Positions 1-7,430 of a DNA stretch of 64,000 nucleotides are shown here, piece by piece. This DNA is from Agrobacterium arsenijevicii (lineage in GTDB: Bacteria; Pseudomonadota; Alphaproteobacteria; Rhizobiales; Rhizobiaceae). The notes beneath the pieces were generated by a model that saw only the letters and a program-made list of their open reading frames with translations, searched no databases and was not told the DNA's origin. Each line of letters opens with the position of its first letter. The stretch's first letter is position 1. A program made the position numbers and the translations under genes. The DNA is taken from positions 364,560-428,559 of the forward strand of contig JWIT01000007.1 in the NCBI GenBank assembly GCA_000949895.1, read 5' to 3'.

Positions 1-433
1 CGACTTCAGCGGCGGCATCCGTGCGGGCTTTTTCGACCATCTCATTGAGCTCCTTAAGGTCAATATCTGCCTTTTCCCGAGCCTCAGAAACGATCTCAGC
101 AATACCCGAGGCTTCTTTCTCGGCATTCGCCCGCGCCTCGTTGAGATCATCCTGAAGCTTGGCAAGAGCTTCCAATGTCAGCTTCTGCGCGTCTGCCAGG
201 CGCTCGTTTTCCAACGCCAACAGATCGTCGATCTCAGCCTTGCGCAACTCGACAGCTTGCGGCGCCGACTGAGACTGCGAACCCTTCCAGCGTTCCGGAT
301 CATGTTCGCCCAGCACGCAAAGTTCCACGAGGTGCTTGGCCTCGACTTTTTTCAGTTCGCGCGTTTCGCCGGTCCGGTAAAACCGGTCGCCTTCGTGCTC
401 GCGCAGCACATCGTATTTTACCGTTTCGCTCAT
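1..433 (-). CDS. Hypothetical phage protein, coiled-coil, 3' end outside window
   Basis: An open frame of 144 codons runs off the left edge of the window without a stop, so only the N-terminal part is visible. It starts at ATG 433, preceded by a good ribosome binding site (AAGGAGA, 5 bases before the ATG). The first 60 residues begin MSETVKYDVLREHEG and are polar. From about residue 60 the chain is rich in Glu, Lys, Ala and Leu in heptad-like spacing, which predicts a long alpha-helical coiled coil. It lies 72 bp downstream of the capsid gene on the same strand, so it belongs to the head or head-tail part of the late operon. I do not recognise the family. A head decoration, scaffold or head-completion role would be a guess from position only. 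Confidence 0.7.
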   Translation of the reverse strand, partial: MSETVKYDVLREHEGDRFYRTGETRELKKVEAKHLVELCVLGEHDPERWKGSQSQSAPQAVELRKAEIDDLLALENERLADAQKLTLEALAKLQDDLNEARANAEKEASGIAEIVSEAREKADIDLKELNEMVEKARTDAAAEV

Positions 434-505
434 TGTCATTCTCCTTCGGTTCACGAAGAGGGCGGAAAATCCGCCCCCTGTAGTCAGCCGAACCGGCGCT
501 TTCGA

Positions 506-1819
506 TCAGGGGACAACGGGAGGAGCAACGTTGCCGTAAATCAGGCCTTCCGGGCGATAAACAGCCAGCGCGAGACGTTCTTCACCAAGGATCGTGACCT
601 TGTTGCGCACGAAGTCGTCATTCTGGAATCCGACCTCAATACGGGACTGCCACTGGTCGAAGATCTGCGCCGCCAGGCGGAAAGCACCTGTCAGGAATTT
701 ACCGACTGCGATCGACTGGGTGGCAACAACTGGAAGCCCCCAGAGGGTCGGGCGCAACGTGCCCTGCGGATTGCCGATGATATAACGGCCCTCGCCGTCC
801 TTCAGGGTTTCGATACCGGCCCAGTCGATGTCATTCAGAACATGGCCTGTCGCAGGAAACTCAGCGAGGGCAGCCTGAAGCATTGCGACGCGCAGGACAT
901 CGATCGAAGTCATCGGCTCCGGGTTGGTGTAGCCGGCAGGGATTGCAAAGGCGGTCGCCTGCGGGATAAGGCCCAGAAGGTTGTCACCCGTGCCGTCGCC
1001 ATTGAGCAACTGACCTTCTTCCTTGATCGCAAGACCATAAATCAGCCGCCCGTCAATCATGGAACGGATCTGCGGGAAGTCGGACAGGATCTGCTTGGAT
1101 GCGCGGAACCAGTGCGCAATAACCCTGGTCGAGACAGTCTTGTCGGTGAGCTTGATGTCGGAATTCGGCTTCAGGCCACCTTCTGCAACCGGAGCCGCGT
1201 TGTTGGTGAAGCCCGTCTCCTGAATGTACTCGATCACAGGACTGTCGGTGTTGCCGGGGGTGAGGAGGTCTCGCACGGTCAGACGACGCTGCGGAAGCTC
1301 CAGAACACCGGGAAGACGGTTTGCCGAAATGGCCGCGCCAGCCGAACCGGCAGCGTTGGTCGTCGCCGTGGTAATATCGGCCTTCACAGGCATGCTTGCG
1401 GACGCTCCACTGCGCGGAGAAGACGCAAGCGATTTCAGTTCCTCACTTTCGACGAACTGCTGACCGAACGATTTTTCGCCTTCACGGCTACCGAGATCGG
1501 CGCGAGCAAGCTTCTGCTCCATCTCGGAAACCTGCTCGCTGAGGCCGTTCATCTTGAGCAGCGCCTCATCGGCCTTTTCCTTAAGGGATTTGGAAAGCTC
1601 TTCGCCCGATTTGGCCTTGCCGATGGCCTCCTCGGCGATCTGCTTCACCTTGTCGATAGCTTCATCGAACTGCTTTTTGACCTGATTGGCCAGCTGCTCA
1701 GCCGATTTGCTATCGGGGTGACCGCCGCCGTCGCGCAGATAACGGCCGGCGGCTCGCTCGTTTGCAGTCATAGCTCCGAGAATGCTGGCGGATGCCAACA
1801 TGTAAGTTTTCTTTTTCAT
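506..1819 (-). CDS. HK97-fold phage major capsid protein
   Basis: 437 residues, the usual size for an HK97-type coat precursor. Residues 35-110 are charged and helical (delta or scaffold domain, predicted coiled coil). The mature shell would begin near residue 130-150 and be released by the prohead protease encoded just upstream. The C-terminal two thirds carry features typical of the Phage_capsid family, such as VSTRVIAHWFRASKQILSDF and the NGDGTGDNLLGLI loop. Gene order terminase-portal-protease-capsid is the standard HK97-type head module, which supports the call more than any one motif. The start at ATG 1819 begins MKKKTYMLASASILG. It is preceded by AAGAGGCAGACCC, an acceptable binding site. 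Confidence 0.93.
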   Translation of the reverse strand: MKKKTYMLASASILGAMTANERAAGRYLRDGGGHPDSKSAEQLANQVKKQFDEAIDKVKQIAEEAIGKAKSGEELSKSLKEKADEALLKMNGLSEQVSEMEQKLARADLGSREGEKSFGQQFVESEELKSLASSPRSGASASMPVKADITTATTNAAGSAGAAISANRLPGVLELPQRRLTVRDLLTPGNTDSPVIEYIQETGFTNNAAPVAEGGLKPNSDIKLTDKTVSTRVIAHWFRASKQILSDFPQIRSMIDGRLIYGLAIKEEGQLLNGDGTGDNLLGLIPQATAFAIPAGYTNPEPMTSIDVLRVAMLQAALAEFPATGHVLNDIDWAGIETLKDGEGRYIIGNPQGTLRPTLWGLPVVATQSIAVGKFLTGAFRLAAQIFDQWQSRIEVGFQNDDFVRNKVTILGEERLALAVYRPEGLIYGNVAPPVVP

Positions 1820-1844
1820 GGGTCTGCCTCTTGTGGCTTTGAAG

Positions 1845-2522
1845 TTACGCGGTCAGCAATGCCTGCATGAACGCGGTTCCGGGGTCCGCAACGGCAGGAT
1901 CCCCCTGCCCTTTCAGGTGGACGCGCGCGGCACGCTCCGCCTGTGAATTCGAAAAGCCCAATCCTTTGAGCCAGGTTTCGAATTCGCGTTCTGTCAGCCG
2001 GTCCCCGGCCTTCAGGCGATCTGATAATTCGTGAGCGGCCTTGGCGGCCTTGACGCTGGCAACTGTTGCGTTGTCGTTGGCGCCGATCGACACGACGGAA
2101 ACTTCCCTCAGGTCGATTTTTTCCAAGGTCCAGATGCCGGTATCGGTATCGACCGAGTATTCCTTGATCCGGTAACCGATAGACAAGCCGTCAATGTCAC
2201 GGGCCTTGAGCAGCTCGTAGGCCTCGCGGGCTCGCTGGACACCCATATTGAGTTTTCCACGAAGGAAGAGGCCCTTGTCGTCTTCCTTGGCTTCAAACCA
2301 TTTGCCTATCGGCTCGCGGGAGTCGTGCTGCCAGAACATTTTTGGCATGGTTCCGGCAGACTTGTGGGCGGTAAGGGATTCACTGTAGGCGCCAGGCGCA
2401 ATCACGTCGCCGTAGCTGTCTGGTTCGCCGCCAAAGGTCGACCCGTAGCCCTCAATCTCGCCGCTTTCCTTCATATCCTTGATCGAGAGGCAAGCGGTTC
2501 CAAACTTCATGAGCGTCGTCAT
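1845..2522 (-). CDS. HK97 family prohead protease
   Basis: 225 residues. This serine protease matures the prohead by cutting the capsid delta domain. The visible catalytic signature fits the peptidase U35/S78 group: His in WQHDSREPIG (about residue 67) and Ser in DGLSIGYRI (about residue 116), with the conserved GYGSTFGGEPDSYGDVI segment near the N-terminus (domestic-type GYAS.F...D..GD.). Its ATG overlaps the stop of the upstream portal gene by 4 bases (ATGA type), so translation is probably coupled. The capsid gene follows 25 bp downstream. The call is firm from motif and order together. Confidence 0.93.
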   Translation of the reverse strand: MTTLMKFGTACLSIKDMKESGEIEGYGSTFGGEPDSYGDVIAPGAYSESLTAHKSAGTMPKMFWQHDSREPIGKWFEAKEDDKGLFLRGKLNMGVQRAREAYELLKARDIDGLSIGYRIKEYSVDTDTGIWTLEKIDLREVSVVSIGANDNATVASVKAAKAAHELSDRLKAGDRLTEREFETWLKGLGFSNSQAERAARVHLKGQGDPAVADPGTAFMQALLTA

Positions 2523-3772
2523 TGGGGTTGATCCCTCTCCTGCGCGATCAGCTTTCGCACTGCATCTTCATCAATTTCGGAAATCGGCTTGTTCTGCATT
2601 TGCATGCGCGGAATATCGCCGCCCTCTACCGGGGGTAGATTTTCAAGGTCGCGAACCTCATTGATGGTCATGGCGCCGATTGACGTCATCTGCTGATAGA
2701 AGCGAGCGCGCCCCCCGCTATCTGCGCGCAGCAGTCCTTCAAGATTGAACTCGACCGACACGCCGGCGGCGCGGTCAGAGGGCGTCAGGAGCTGCTTCTG
2801 AATAGCCTGCTCGATGCGCTTTAAACGACGCCGCAAGGTGAACTTTTGGAAGCCGATCGTCTGCTGTTCAATACCCGAGCCCCAGCTTGTGGTTTTCTCC
2901 GTATGGCCGATCAGGAACGGCGGCACACCGAAGAACCGACAAACCTCCTCGACGGAAAAGCTACGAGACTCCAGCATCTGGGCGTCTTCGGGAGCGAGCG
3001 TCAATTGCTCCCATTTGGTTCCGCCTTCAAGGATCATCGGCTTGCCGGTATCAGCCGACGATTGGAACTTCGTCGCCATCTTTTCTTCGGCGAGTTTTCG
3101 TTGTTCCGGCGACAACCATTTGTCGAAGGTTAGAACACCGGAAGGTCGCATACCGTTCTTGAAGGTCGATCCCGCCGACTTGTCGATGGCGCGTGCGAGA
3201 CTGAATGTATGGCGCCCGAAATGAAGCGTCGACATCCCACCAAGAGGGTTTCCACCAAAGCCACGAATATGAAGCACGGTCTTATCCGTCTCGACATATT
3301 GCCTGCCATCCTGTGTCCAGCGATACTCGATAGTGCCGTTCTGTAGGCGACGAACACCCATCAGAGCGGGATTAACCGGCGTTAACGACGCGACGCCGCG
3401 ACTGCTGCGCTCTATTCTCGCGTAACCGTTTCCTCGCATCTCGATCGACGCTGCAATAAACTCCCAGAAGTCGACGGCTGTCTGATCGTAGTTCGGGCTG
3501 TCATGCAGAAGGCGATAGAGCGGGTGTTCATAAAAAACCTCTCTGACACCCTTTGCGTCACGCCGGTAAATCATCAACGGTAGGCTGGCGATGGTGCCGG
3601 CCAAGAGATTGACGCACGCCCATGCCGACGAGATCGAAAGTACACTCGTATCAGTGACAGGCTCTCCGGCATCGCCCATTCCCGACGCATACCAGCCGTC
3701 CGTGTTCTCGATCGACAACATTCGCGCCATCGTCGAAGCCGCCTTGAACGCGAGTCTGCGGAAAGGGTTCAC
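2519..3772 (-). CDS. HK97 family phage portal protein
   Basis: 417 residues, normal for an HK97 gp3-type portal, the dodecameric ring through which DNA enters and leaves the head. Recognisable segments are the N-terminal SSAWACVNLLAGTIASLPL helix, the YEHPLYRLLHDSPN stretch, KTVLHIRGFGGNPLGGMSTL, and the C-terminal VCRFFGVPPFLIG. The last is highly characteristic of this family. The gene overlaps the terminase large-subunit stop by 1 base upstream and the protease start by 4 bases downstream, so it is in one translationally linked packaging and head operon. Confidence 0.95.
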   Translation of the reverse strand: MNPFRRLAFKAASTMARMLSIENTDGWYASGMGDAGEPVTDTSVLSISSAWACVNLLAGTIASLPLMIYRRDAKGVREVFYEHPLYRLLHDSPNYDQTAVDFWEFIAASIEMRGNGYARIERSSRGVASLTPVNPALMGVRRLQNGTIEYRWTQDGRQYVETDKTVLHIRGFGGNPLGGMSTLHFGRHTFSLARAIDKSAGSTFKNGMRPSGVLTFDKWLSPEQRKLAEEKMATKFQSSADTGKPMILEGGTKWEQLTLAPEDAQMLESRSFSVEEVCRFFGVPPFLIGHTEKTTSWGSGIEQQTIGFQKFTLRRRLKRIEQAIQKQLLTPSDRAAGVSVEFNLEGLLRADSGGRARFYQQMTSIGAMTINEVRDLENLPPVEGGDIPRMQMQNKPISEIDEDAVRKLIAQERDQPQ

Positions 3773-5538
3773 TAGCCACCTGCCATCTCTCGGAAATAGT
3801 CATCCATCCCTGCGTCAGCAGTAAATGGCTCAGGATTTCTACCCATCAGCGTTGCCGCGTTAAAAAGTGCGGTCGCAGGGTCGATTTTTGCGTCTCCGGC
3901 CGTCTGCTTTGTGGCCCTGATGGCTGTAGCAGTCGGCTCAATCTTCAGATTTGAAACACACCATTCCATCAACAGCCCGCCAGCATGGCGGAATAGACCA
4001 CTTTTAAGGCGCCGCTCGACCGTCTTTATGGCGTTCATCATGCCGATGCCCTGCGGAGCGCCGACAAGAAGGTTGTTTTCGATGGTCACATCAATGCCGG
4101 AGAGGATATCAATGAAATCCCCAAGTCCAGCAGGGTCAACGGAAACGCCCCCTAGCTTGTTTTGCTGCTTGACGTAGTCGATGTGCTGCACGATCTCCGC
4201 CATGTCGCTCAAGCCATCCTTGACGATTGTGACAGAGCCCTCCGCCTTTAGATCCAGCAGCTTTGGCGCTATCTTTTTTCGCGTCCTAAGCAGGCCATCG
4301 TCACACCAGGCATGCGACCACGAAAGCCACCTCGCCATAGAGACACGCCTCTTCTCGCCGTCTATCTCGACCTCGACTTCAATCTGTCCAGGCTCGCGCC
4401 CCACGGCGGAGAAGCCGAAAAGGTCATCCAGACCACCGCCGTCAATGCCAATAACGACGCATTCGCAACGGCGGACGATTTCCTTGAGCGCTTCCATGTG
4501 CTTGAGGCTGGACAGATCCTTGTCGGTCCCAGAAACCCACAAGGAAGCTCCCGCCCATCGATTTGAGCGGTTGCGCATTCCGATTTGAACATTAAGGTGC
4601 TTCGCTAGGAACGACTGTATCGTGTCGCCTTCCTCGTCGTCGCCCGACTGGACCTTAACCAGCTTGCGCTCCAACCAATCCTGACGAACCGACCGGCCCA
4701 TGTTCGGGTTGGTGATGTAGAAATTGGCGGGATCGAGGTACGACTTGTCCTCAATCATCTCGTCGGGAAACTCGTACAGAACCGGCACGCTGCGCGGATC
4801 GTCAATTTTCCCATCCCGAACGTCGCGAAAGTAGTCCAGCTTTTCCTTGAACACCCCTTCCGGCGGCTCATCAGACTGGGTTGTGATGTAGATCACAAAA
4901 CCCTCGGGCCTCGATATAAGACCGCCGGTTGCTTCTTGCAGCATGGATGAAGCGCCGGCCTGCTTGCCAAAAAGCCAAAGCTCCTCGATCAAAACGAACG
5001 CCGCCTTCTTACCGGATGATGTCTTCGAGTCTGCCGATATGACCTTCAGAACAGCCTTGGTTCTGAGATGTGTTATCTTCTTCAGGTTCCGATTGACGTC
5101 CAGGAACACAAGCAAGTCAGGATCGGCCTCAACCATGTCTGCCGCAGGCCCGAACGAGTTTCCCGCGATTTCCTGCGTCGGGGCAAGGATGAGCAACTCC
5201 TGCGAGTGTCTCCAATTACGAATAAGTGCCGTCAGCATGATGCCCGCAGCAAGCGTACTCTTGATGTTCTTCTTGGAAATGAGGAGGAAGAACTCCTCAA
5301 TCAGCCGCTGGCCGCTCTCCGCGTCGTATGCTCCGAAGATCGCCTTGACGAAGTCAAAGACATATTGCTCGCACGCTTCGCCGAAAGTCGGCTGTCCAGG
5401 GACATCAACGATGCGAAGAGACTTGAAAACTTCCAGTGCGGCTTCTGCCTCATCTGGAAACAGCGGGTCAAACGCGATGAGGGACCGGCGATTGACGATT
5501 CTCTCTTCCCAATCCGTGCAGGCCGTTGACCACTTCAT
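3772..5538 (-). CDS. Phage terminase large subunit
   Basis: 588 residues, typical for a P22/HK97-type TerL, the ATP-driven packaging motor with a C-terminal nuclease. The ATPase half shows a divergent Walker A region (SKKNIKSTLAA, about residues 88-98), a motif ILAPTQEIAGNSF and a Walker B-like stretch AAFVLIEELWLFG. The nuclease half begins near VVIGIDGGGLDDLFG, which supplies the first metal-binding Asp, with a second acidic cluster at SVDPAGLGDF. The gene overlaps TerS by 4 bases and the portal gene by 1. The chain is complete with no frameshift. Confidence 0.95.
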   Translation of the reverse strand: MKWSTACTDWEERIVNRRSLIAFDPLFPDEAEAALEVFKSLRIVDVPGQPTFGEACEQYVFDFVKAIFGAYDAESGQRLIEEFFLLISKKNIKSTLAAGIMLTALIRNWRHSQELLILAPTQEIAGNSFGPAADMVEADPDLLVFLDVNRNLKKITHLRTKAVLKVISADSKTSSGKKAAFVLIEELWLFGKQAGASSMLQEATGGLISRPEGFVIYITTQSDEPPEGVFKEKLDYFRDVRDGKIDDPRSVPVLYEFPDEMIEDKSYLDPANFYITNPNMGRSVRQDWLERKLVKVQSGDDEEGDTIQSFLAKHLNVQIGMRNRSNRWAGASLWVSGTDKDLSSLKHMEALKEIVRRCECVVIGIDGGGLDDLFGFSAVGREPGQIEVEVEIDGEKRRVSMARWLSWSHAWCDDGLLRTRKKIAPKLLDLKAEGSVTIVKDGLSDMAEIVQHIDYVKQQNKLGGVSVDPAGLGDFIDILSGIDVTIENNLLVGAPQGIGMMNAIKTVERRLKSGLFRHAGGLLMEWCVSNLKIEPTATAIRATKQTAGDAKIDPATALFNAATLMGRNPEPFTADAGMDDYFREMAGG

Positions 5539-6011
5539 TTGCGATTATCGACGATCAACTTGGGCGCAGATGGTGGAGCGAACTTCCCAGAGACGCCTTG
5601 GGCCGCGATCTGCCGCTCTTCCTTCTTCCCCAGCTTCTTCGTCTTCTCCTGTTTTGGTTTCTCGCGACCTCGGAACTTAGCTTCCGCCGCGTCGGCACTG
5701 ACCTTGTCCAGCATCGTCAGCGCCGCATTCAACGCGGAGGCGTTACCGGAAATCCCCAGCTTGATCTGCTCGACCCGCAGTTTCGTTTTCAGTCTTTCGA
5801 GCATCCGGTCGCGATGCTTGATCAAGTGCAAATAATGTTTTCGAAAAGTTGGCACAGAGAGACCAAGCTGCGCAGCGACCTCTTTATTGGTTTGGCCTGC
5901 TGCCAGTAACACCATGACAAATATGATGTTTTCTTCCGTGGGCTGATGCTCTGGGCGACCAAGCTTTGGGTCATCGTTATCCAGAGGGTTGCCGAAGAGG
6001 TCAAAATCCAT
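5535..6011 (-). CDS. Probable phage terminase small subunit
   Basis: 158 residues if translation starts at ATG 6011 (MDFDLFGNPLDNDDPKLG). The open frame extends 30 codons further upstream, but that stretch is low-complexity Gly/Pro/Ser and lacks a good binding site. A helix-turn-helix is visible at about residues 43-65 (TNKEVAAQLGLSVPTFRKHY), as expected for the DNA-recognising TerS. The C-terminal third is highly basic (KPKQEKTKKLGKKEER). It directly precedes and overlaps TerL. The small subunit is poorly conserved, so position and the HTH carry the call. Confidence 0.8.
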   Translation of the reverse strand: MDFDLFGNPLDNDDPKLGRPEHQPTEENIIFVMVLLAAGQTNKEVAAQLGLSVPTFRKHYLHLIKHRDRMLERLKTKLRVEQIKLGISGNASALNAALTMLDKVSADAAEAKFRGREKPKQEKTKKLGKKEERQIAAQGVSGKFAPPSAPKLIVDNRK

Positions 6012-6107
6012 GGCGCTCGAAAAAAATTGTGTGCGTGAGAGGGACGCGGGTGCGGGAGGAAGAGGCCTTCCAGACTTTTGACCGCCCCCCCCTCTCAGCA
6101 CCCTTGA

Positions 6108-6245
6108 TCAGTCGATGTTGACGTTGGATCGGGTAAAGAGGATTGCAACCAAGCCGAGGCACGTCTTGCAGACGATAGAAAGAAGGATAGCGACACCCAC
6201 GAACACCCAGAAGGATTGGAAGGTAAACTCAAGCACTTCGACCAT
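6108..6245 (-). CDS. Small single-span membrane protein in the phage late operon
   Basis: 45 residues from ATG 6245 (MVEVLEFTFQSFWVFVG). One hydrophobic helix spans about residues 10-36, followed by a short polar tail. The longer frame from 6308 would overlap the HNH gene, so the shorter start, 2 bp past the HNH stop, is preferred. It sits between the HNH nuclease and TerS. A holin-like or superinfection role is possible for a one-span phage protein, but nothing in the sequence proves it. Confidence 0.55.
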   Translation of the reverse strand: MVEVLEFTFQSFWVFVGVAILLSIVCKTCLGLVAILFTRSNVNID

Positions 6246-6247
6246 CT

Positions 6248-6610
6248 TCACCAACGGCCTCGCGACCGCTCCTCTCGTTGCTTCAGTGTGTCGTGACAAG
6301 GCTTGCACAGCGTTTGCAGGTTCTTCTCATCGAAGAACAACGCCTCATCACCCTTGTGAGGCGTGACATGGTCGCAGATGAGTTTCGACGTGTTGCCTTC
6401 GATCTTGCCACAGCCTGCCATCTGGCAAGTGAACAGGTCGCGCTTGAACGTCTCAATGCGCAGGCGCTTCCATCGAACTAGCTGGTACCACTTGCGCCAA
6501 GGCTCTGCGGTCTGCCGATGCTTGTTGCGGTCCTGCTCATCACCAGGTGCAGGACCCAGCCGAGGAGGCAACGTGCCGAGCGTCGGCTTGAGTGTGGTAA
6601 GTCTGGCCAT
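6248..6610 (-). CDS. HNH endonuclease next to terminase
   Basis: 120 residues. The HNH core is visible from about residue 62: two zinc-binding CxxC-like pairs (CQMAGC and CKPC), ICDHVTPHKGD supplying the catalytic His, then NLQTLCKPCHDTLK with the Asn and second His. HNH proteins placed beside terminase genes are known in HK97-like phages to be needed, with the terminase, for efficient DNA packaging and cos cutting. This gene stands immediately upstream of the small membrane protein and TerS, so that role is the natural reading. It is the first gene after the terminator at 6621-6645. Confidence 0.9.
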   Translation of the reverse strand: MARLTTLKPTLGTLPPRLGPAPGDEQDRNKHRQTAEPWRKWYQLVRWKRLRIETFKRDLFTCQMAGCGKIEGNTSKLICDHVTPHKGDEALFFDEKNLQTLCKPCHDTLKQREERSRGRW

Positions 6611-6620
6611 ACCTACAATG

Positions 6621-6645
6621 CAAAAAGGCGACCATCTGGCCGCCT
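6621..6645 (-). terminator. Intrinsic terminator between NusG-like gene and packaging genes
   Basis: Read on the minus strand this is a 9-bp stem with one G-U pair, AAGGCGGCC-AGAT-GGTCGCCTT, ending in a run of five T. It is a textbook Rho-independent terminator. It points in the direction of the leftward operon and stands between the NusG-like gene and the HNH-terminase-capsid genes, so it should limit late gene expression unless read through. Confidence 0.8.
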
Positions 6646-6678
6646 TGTGGTTCGTCGTCGCATAGCTGTAGCACTGAC

Positions 6679-6712
6679 CCTGAATCGGTGTCTCACTCGG
6701 GAGACTGTCAGG
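6679..6712 (-). promoter_or_regulatory. Two-part hairpin just ahead of the terminator, possible antitermination site
   Basis: On the minus strand an outer stem CCTGA/TCAGG encloses an inner stem GTCTC-CCGAGT-GAGAC. The structure lies 34 bp upstream of the terminator at 6621-6645 and 65 bp after the NusG-like stop codon. Hairpins in such a position serve as recruitment signals for processive antiterminators (boxB for lambda N, the hairpins used by LoaP-type NusG paralogues). The hairpin is seen; its role is inference. Confidence 0.35.
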
Positions 6713-6776
6713 ACTGGGTGCGGGCGTGAAACGTAATCGCCACTAAGAACCGCATCGACCGTGGGCAGATTTGTAC

Positions 6777-7430
6777 TCACACTTTCTCAAGCATTGCAAG
6801 CGGCATGTTGAACACGGTCGGCTTACCAAAGATGACGATGGTCACGACTGCGTCGCCATATCCATCCTCGCCAAAAGCCTCAACCTCCACTTCGAACCCA
6901 ACGAATGGACCGCTGGTGATCCTGACCTTGTCGCCCTTCCTGATCGCATCCGAGCGGCGCGCGTAATCATATGCTCCGTCTTCGGCCAATTCCTTGAACT
7001 CATTGATTGTTTCGACGCTGATCTTAACCGCTTTCTCATCGCTCATTACAATGTTCTTGACGCCGTCGAATGACAGAATGCCGCGCAGGGCGTGGTTATC
7101 TGGAAGGCAATAGACAAACACAATTCCGTTGAATACCGGCAGTCTGGACGCTGGCAATCGCCTTCCATGGCGCTTCCTTTCAGGTCCCAATCGCATGATG
7201 ACGCATGCCTCGATACCGGCTTCAATCATGGCGTTTTCAACAGCCTTTTCGCGCCCGTACTCGACACGCGCTATCACCCAAGCCGAATCAGACACACCCC
7301 GCGCTCTCTCTTTCGACGCCGAATACCGCTCATCGGCCACTCTCGCCGCCTCCTGGGCGATGCGATCCAGCTTCGCAAAACCCTTCGGTGAGACGTAACC
7401 GCAGATGTCTTCGAACTTATGCTGCATCAT
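6777..7430 (-). CDS. NusG-family transcription (anti)termination protein, phage-encoded
   Basis: 217 residues from ATG 7430, preceded by GAGGGACGGAACG. This start overlaps the upstream gene's end by 14 bp; the 62 extra codons to 7616 overlap that gene and look random. Residues 50-145 fit an NGN domain: WVIARVEYGREKAVENAMIE, the basic RRLPASRLPVFNGIVFVY segment matching the R..PLFPGYVFV core of NusG, and GVKNIVM. Residues 164-190 fit a KOW domain (KGDKVRITSGPFVGFEVEVE), ending PLAMLEKV. The 48-residue N-terminal extension is not typical of housekeeping NusG. Host nusG normally sits beside secE and rplK, so this is a specialised paralogue. Placement just before a terminator and the late genes suggests it drives late read-through. 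Confidence 0.88.
   Translation of the reverse strand: MMQHKFEDICGYVSPKGFAKLDRIAQEAARVADERYSASKERARGVSDSAWVIARVEYGREKAVENAMIEAGIEACVIMRLGPERKRHGRRLPASRLPVFNGIVFVYCLPDNHALRGILSFDGVKNIVMSDEKAVKISVETINEFKELAEDGAYDYARRSDAIRKGDKVRITSGPFVGFEVEVEAFGEDGYGDAVVTIVIFGKPTVFNMPLAMLEKV

Noticed and set aside
257..1870. 537-codon plus-strand frame
   Set aside because: Antisense shadow of the capsid gene, which has clear family features on the minus strand.
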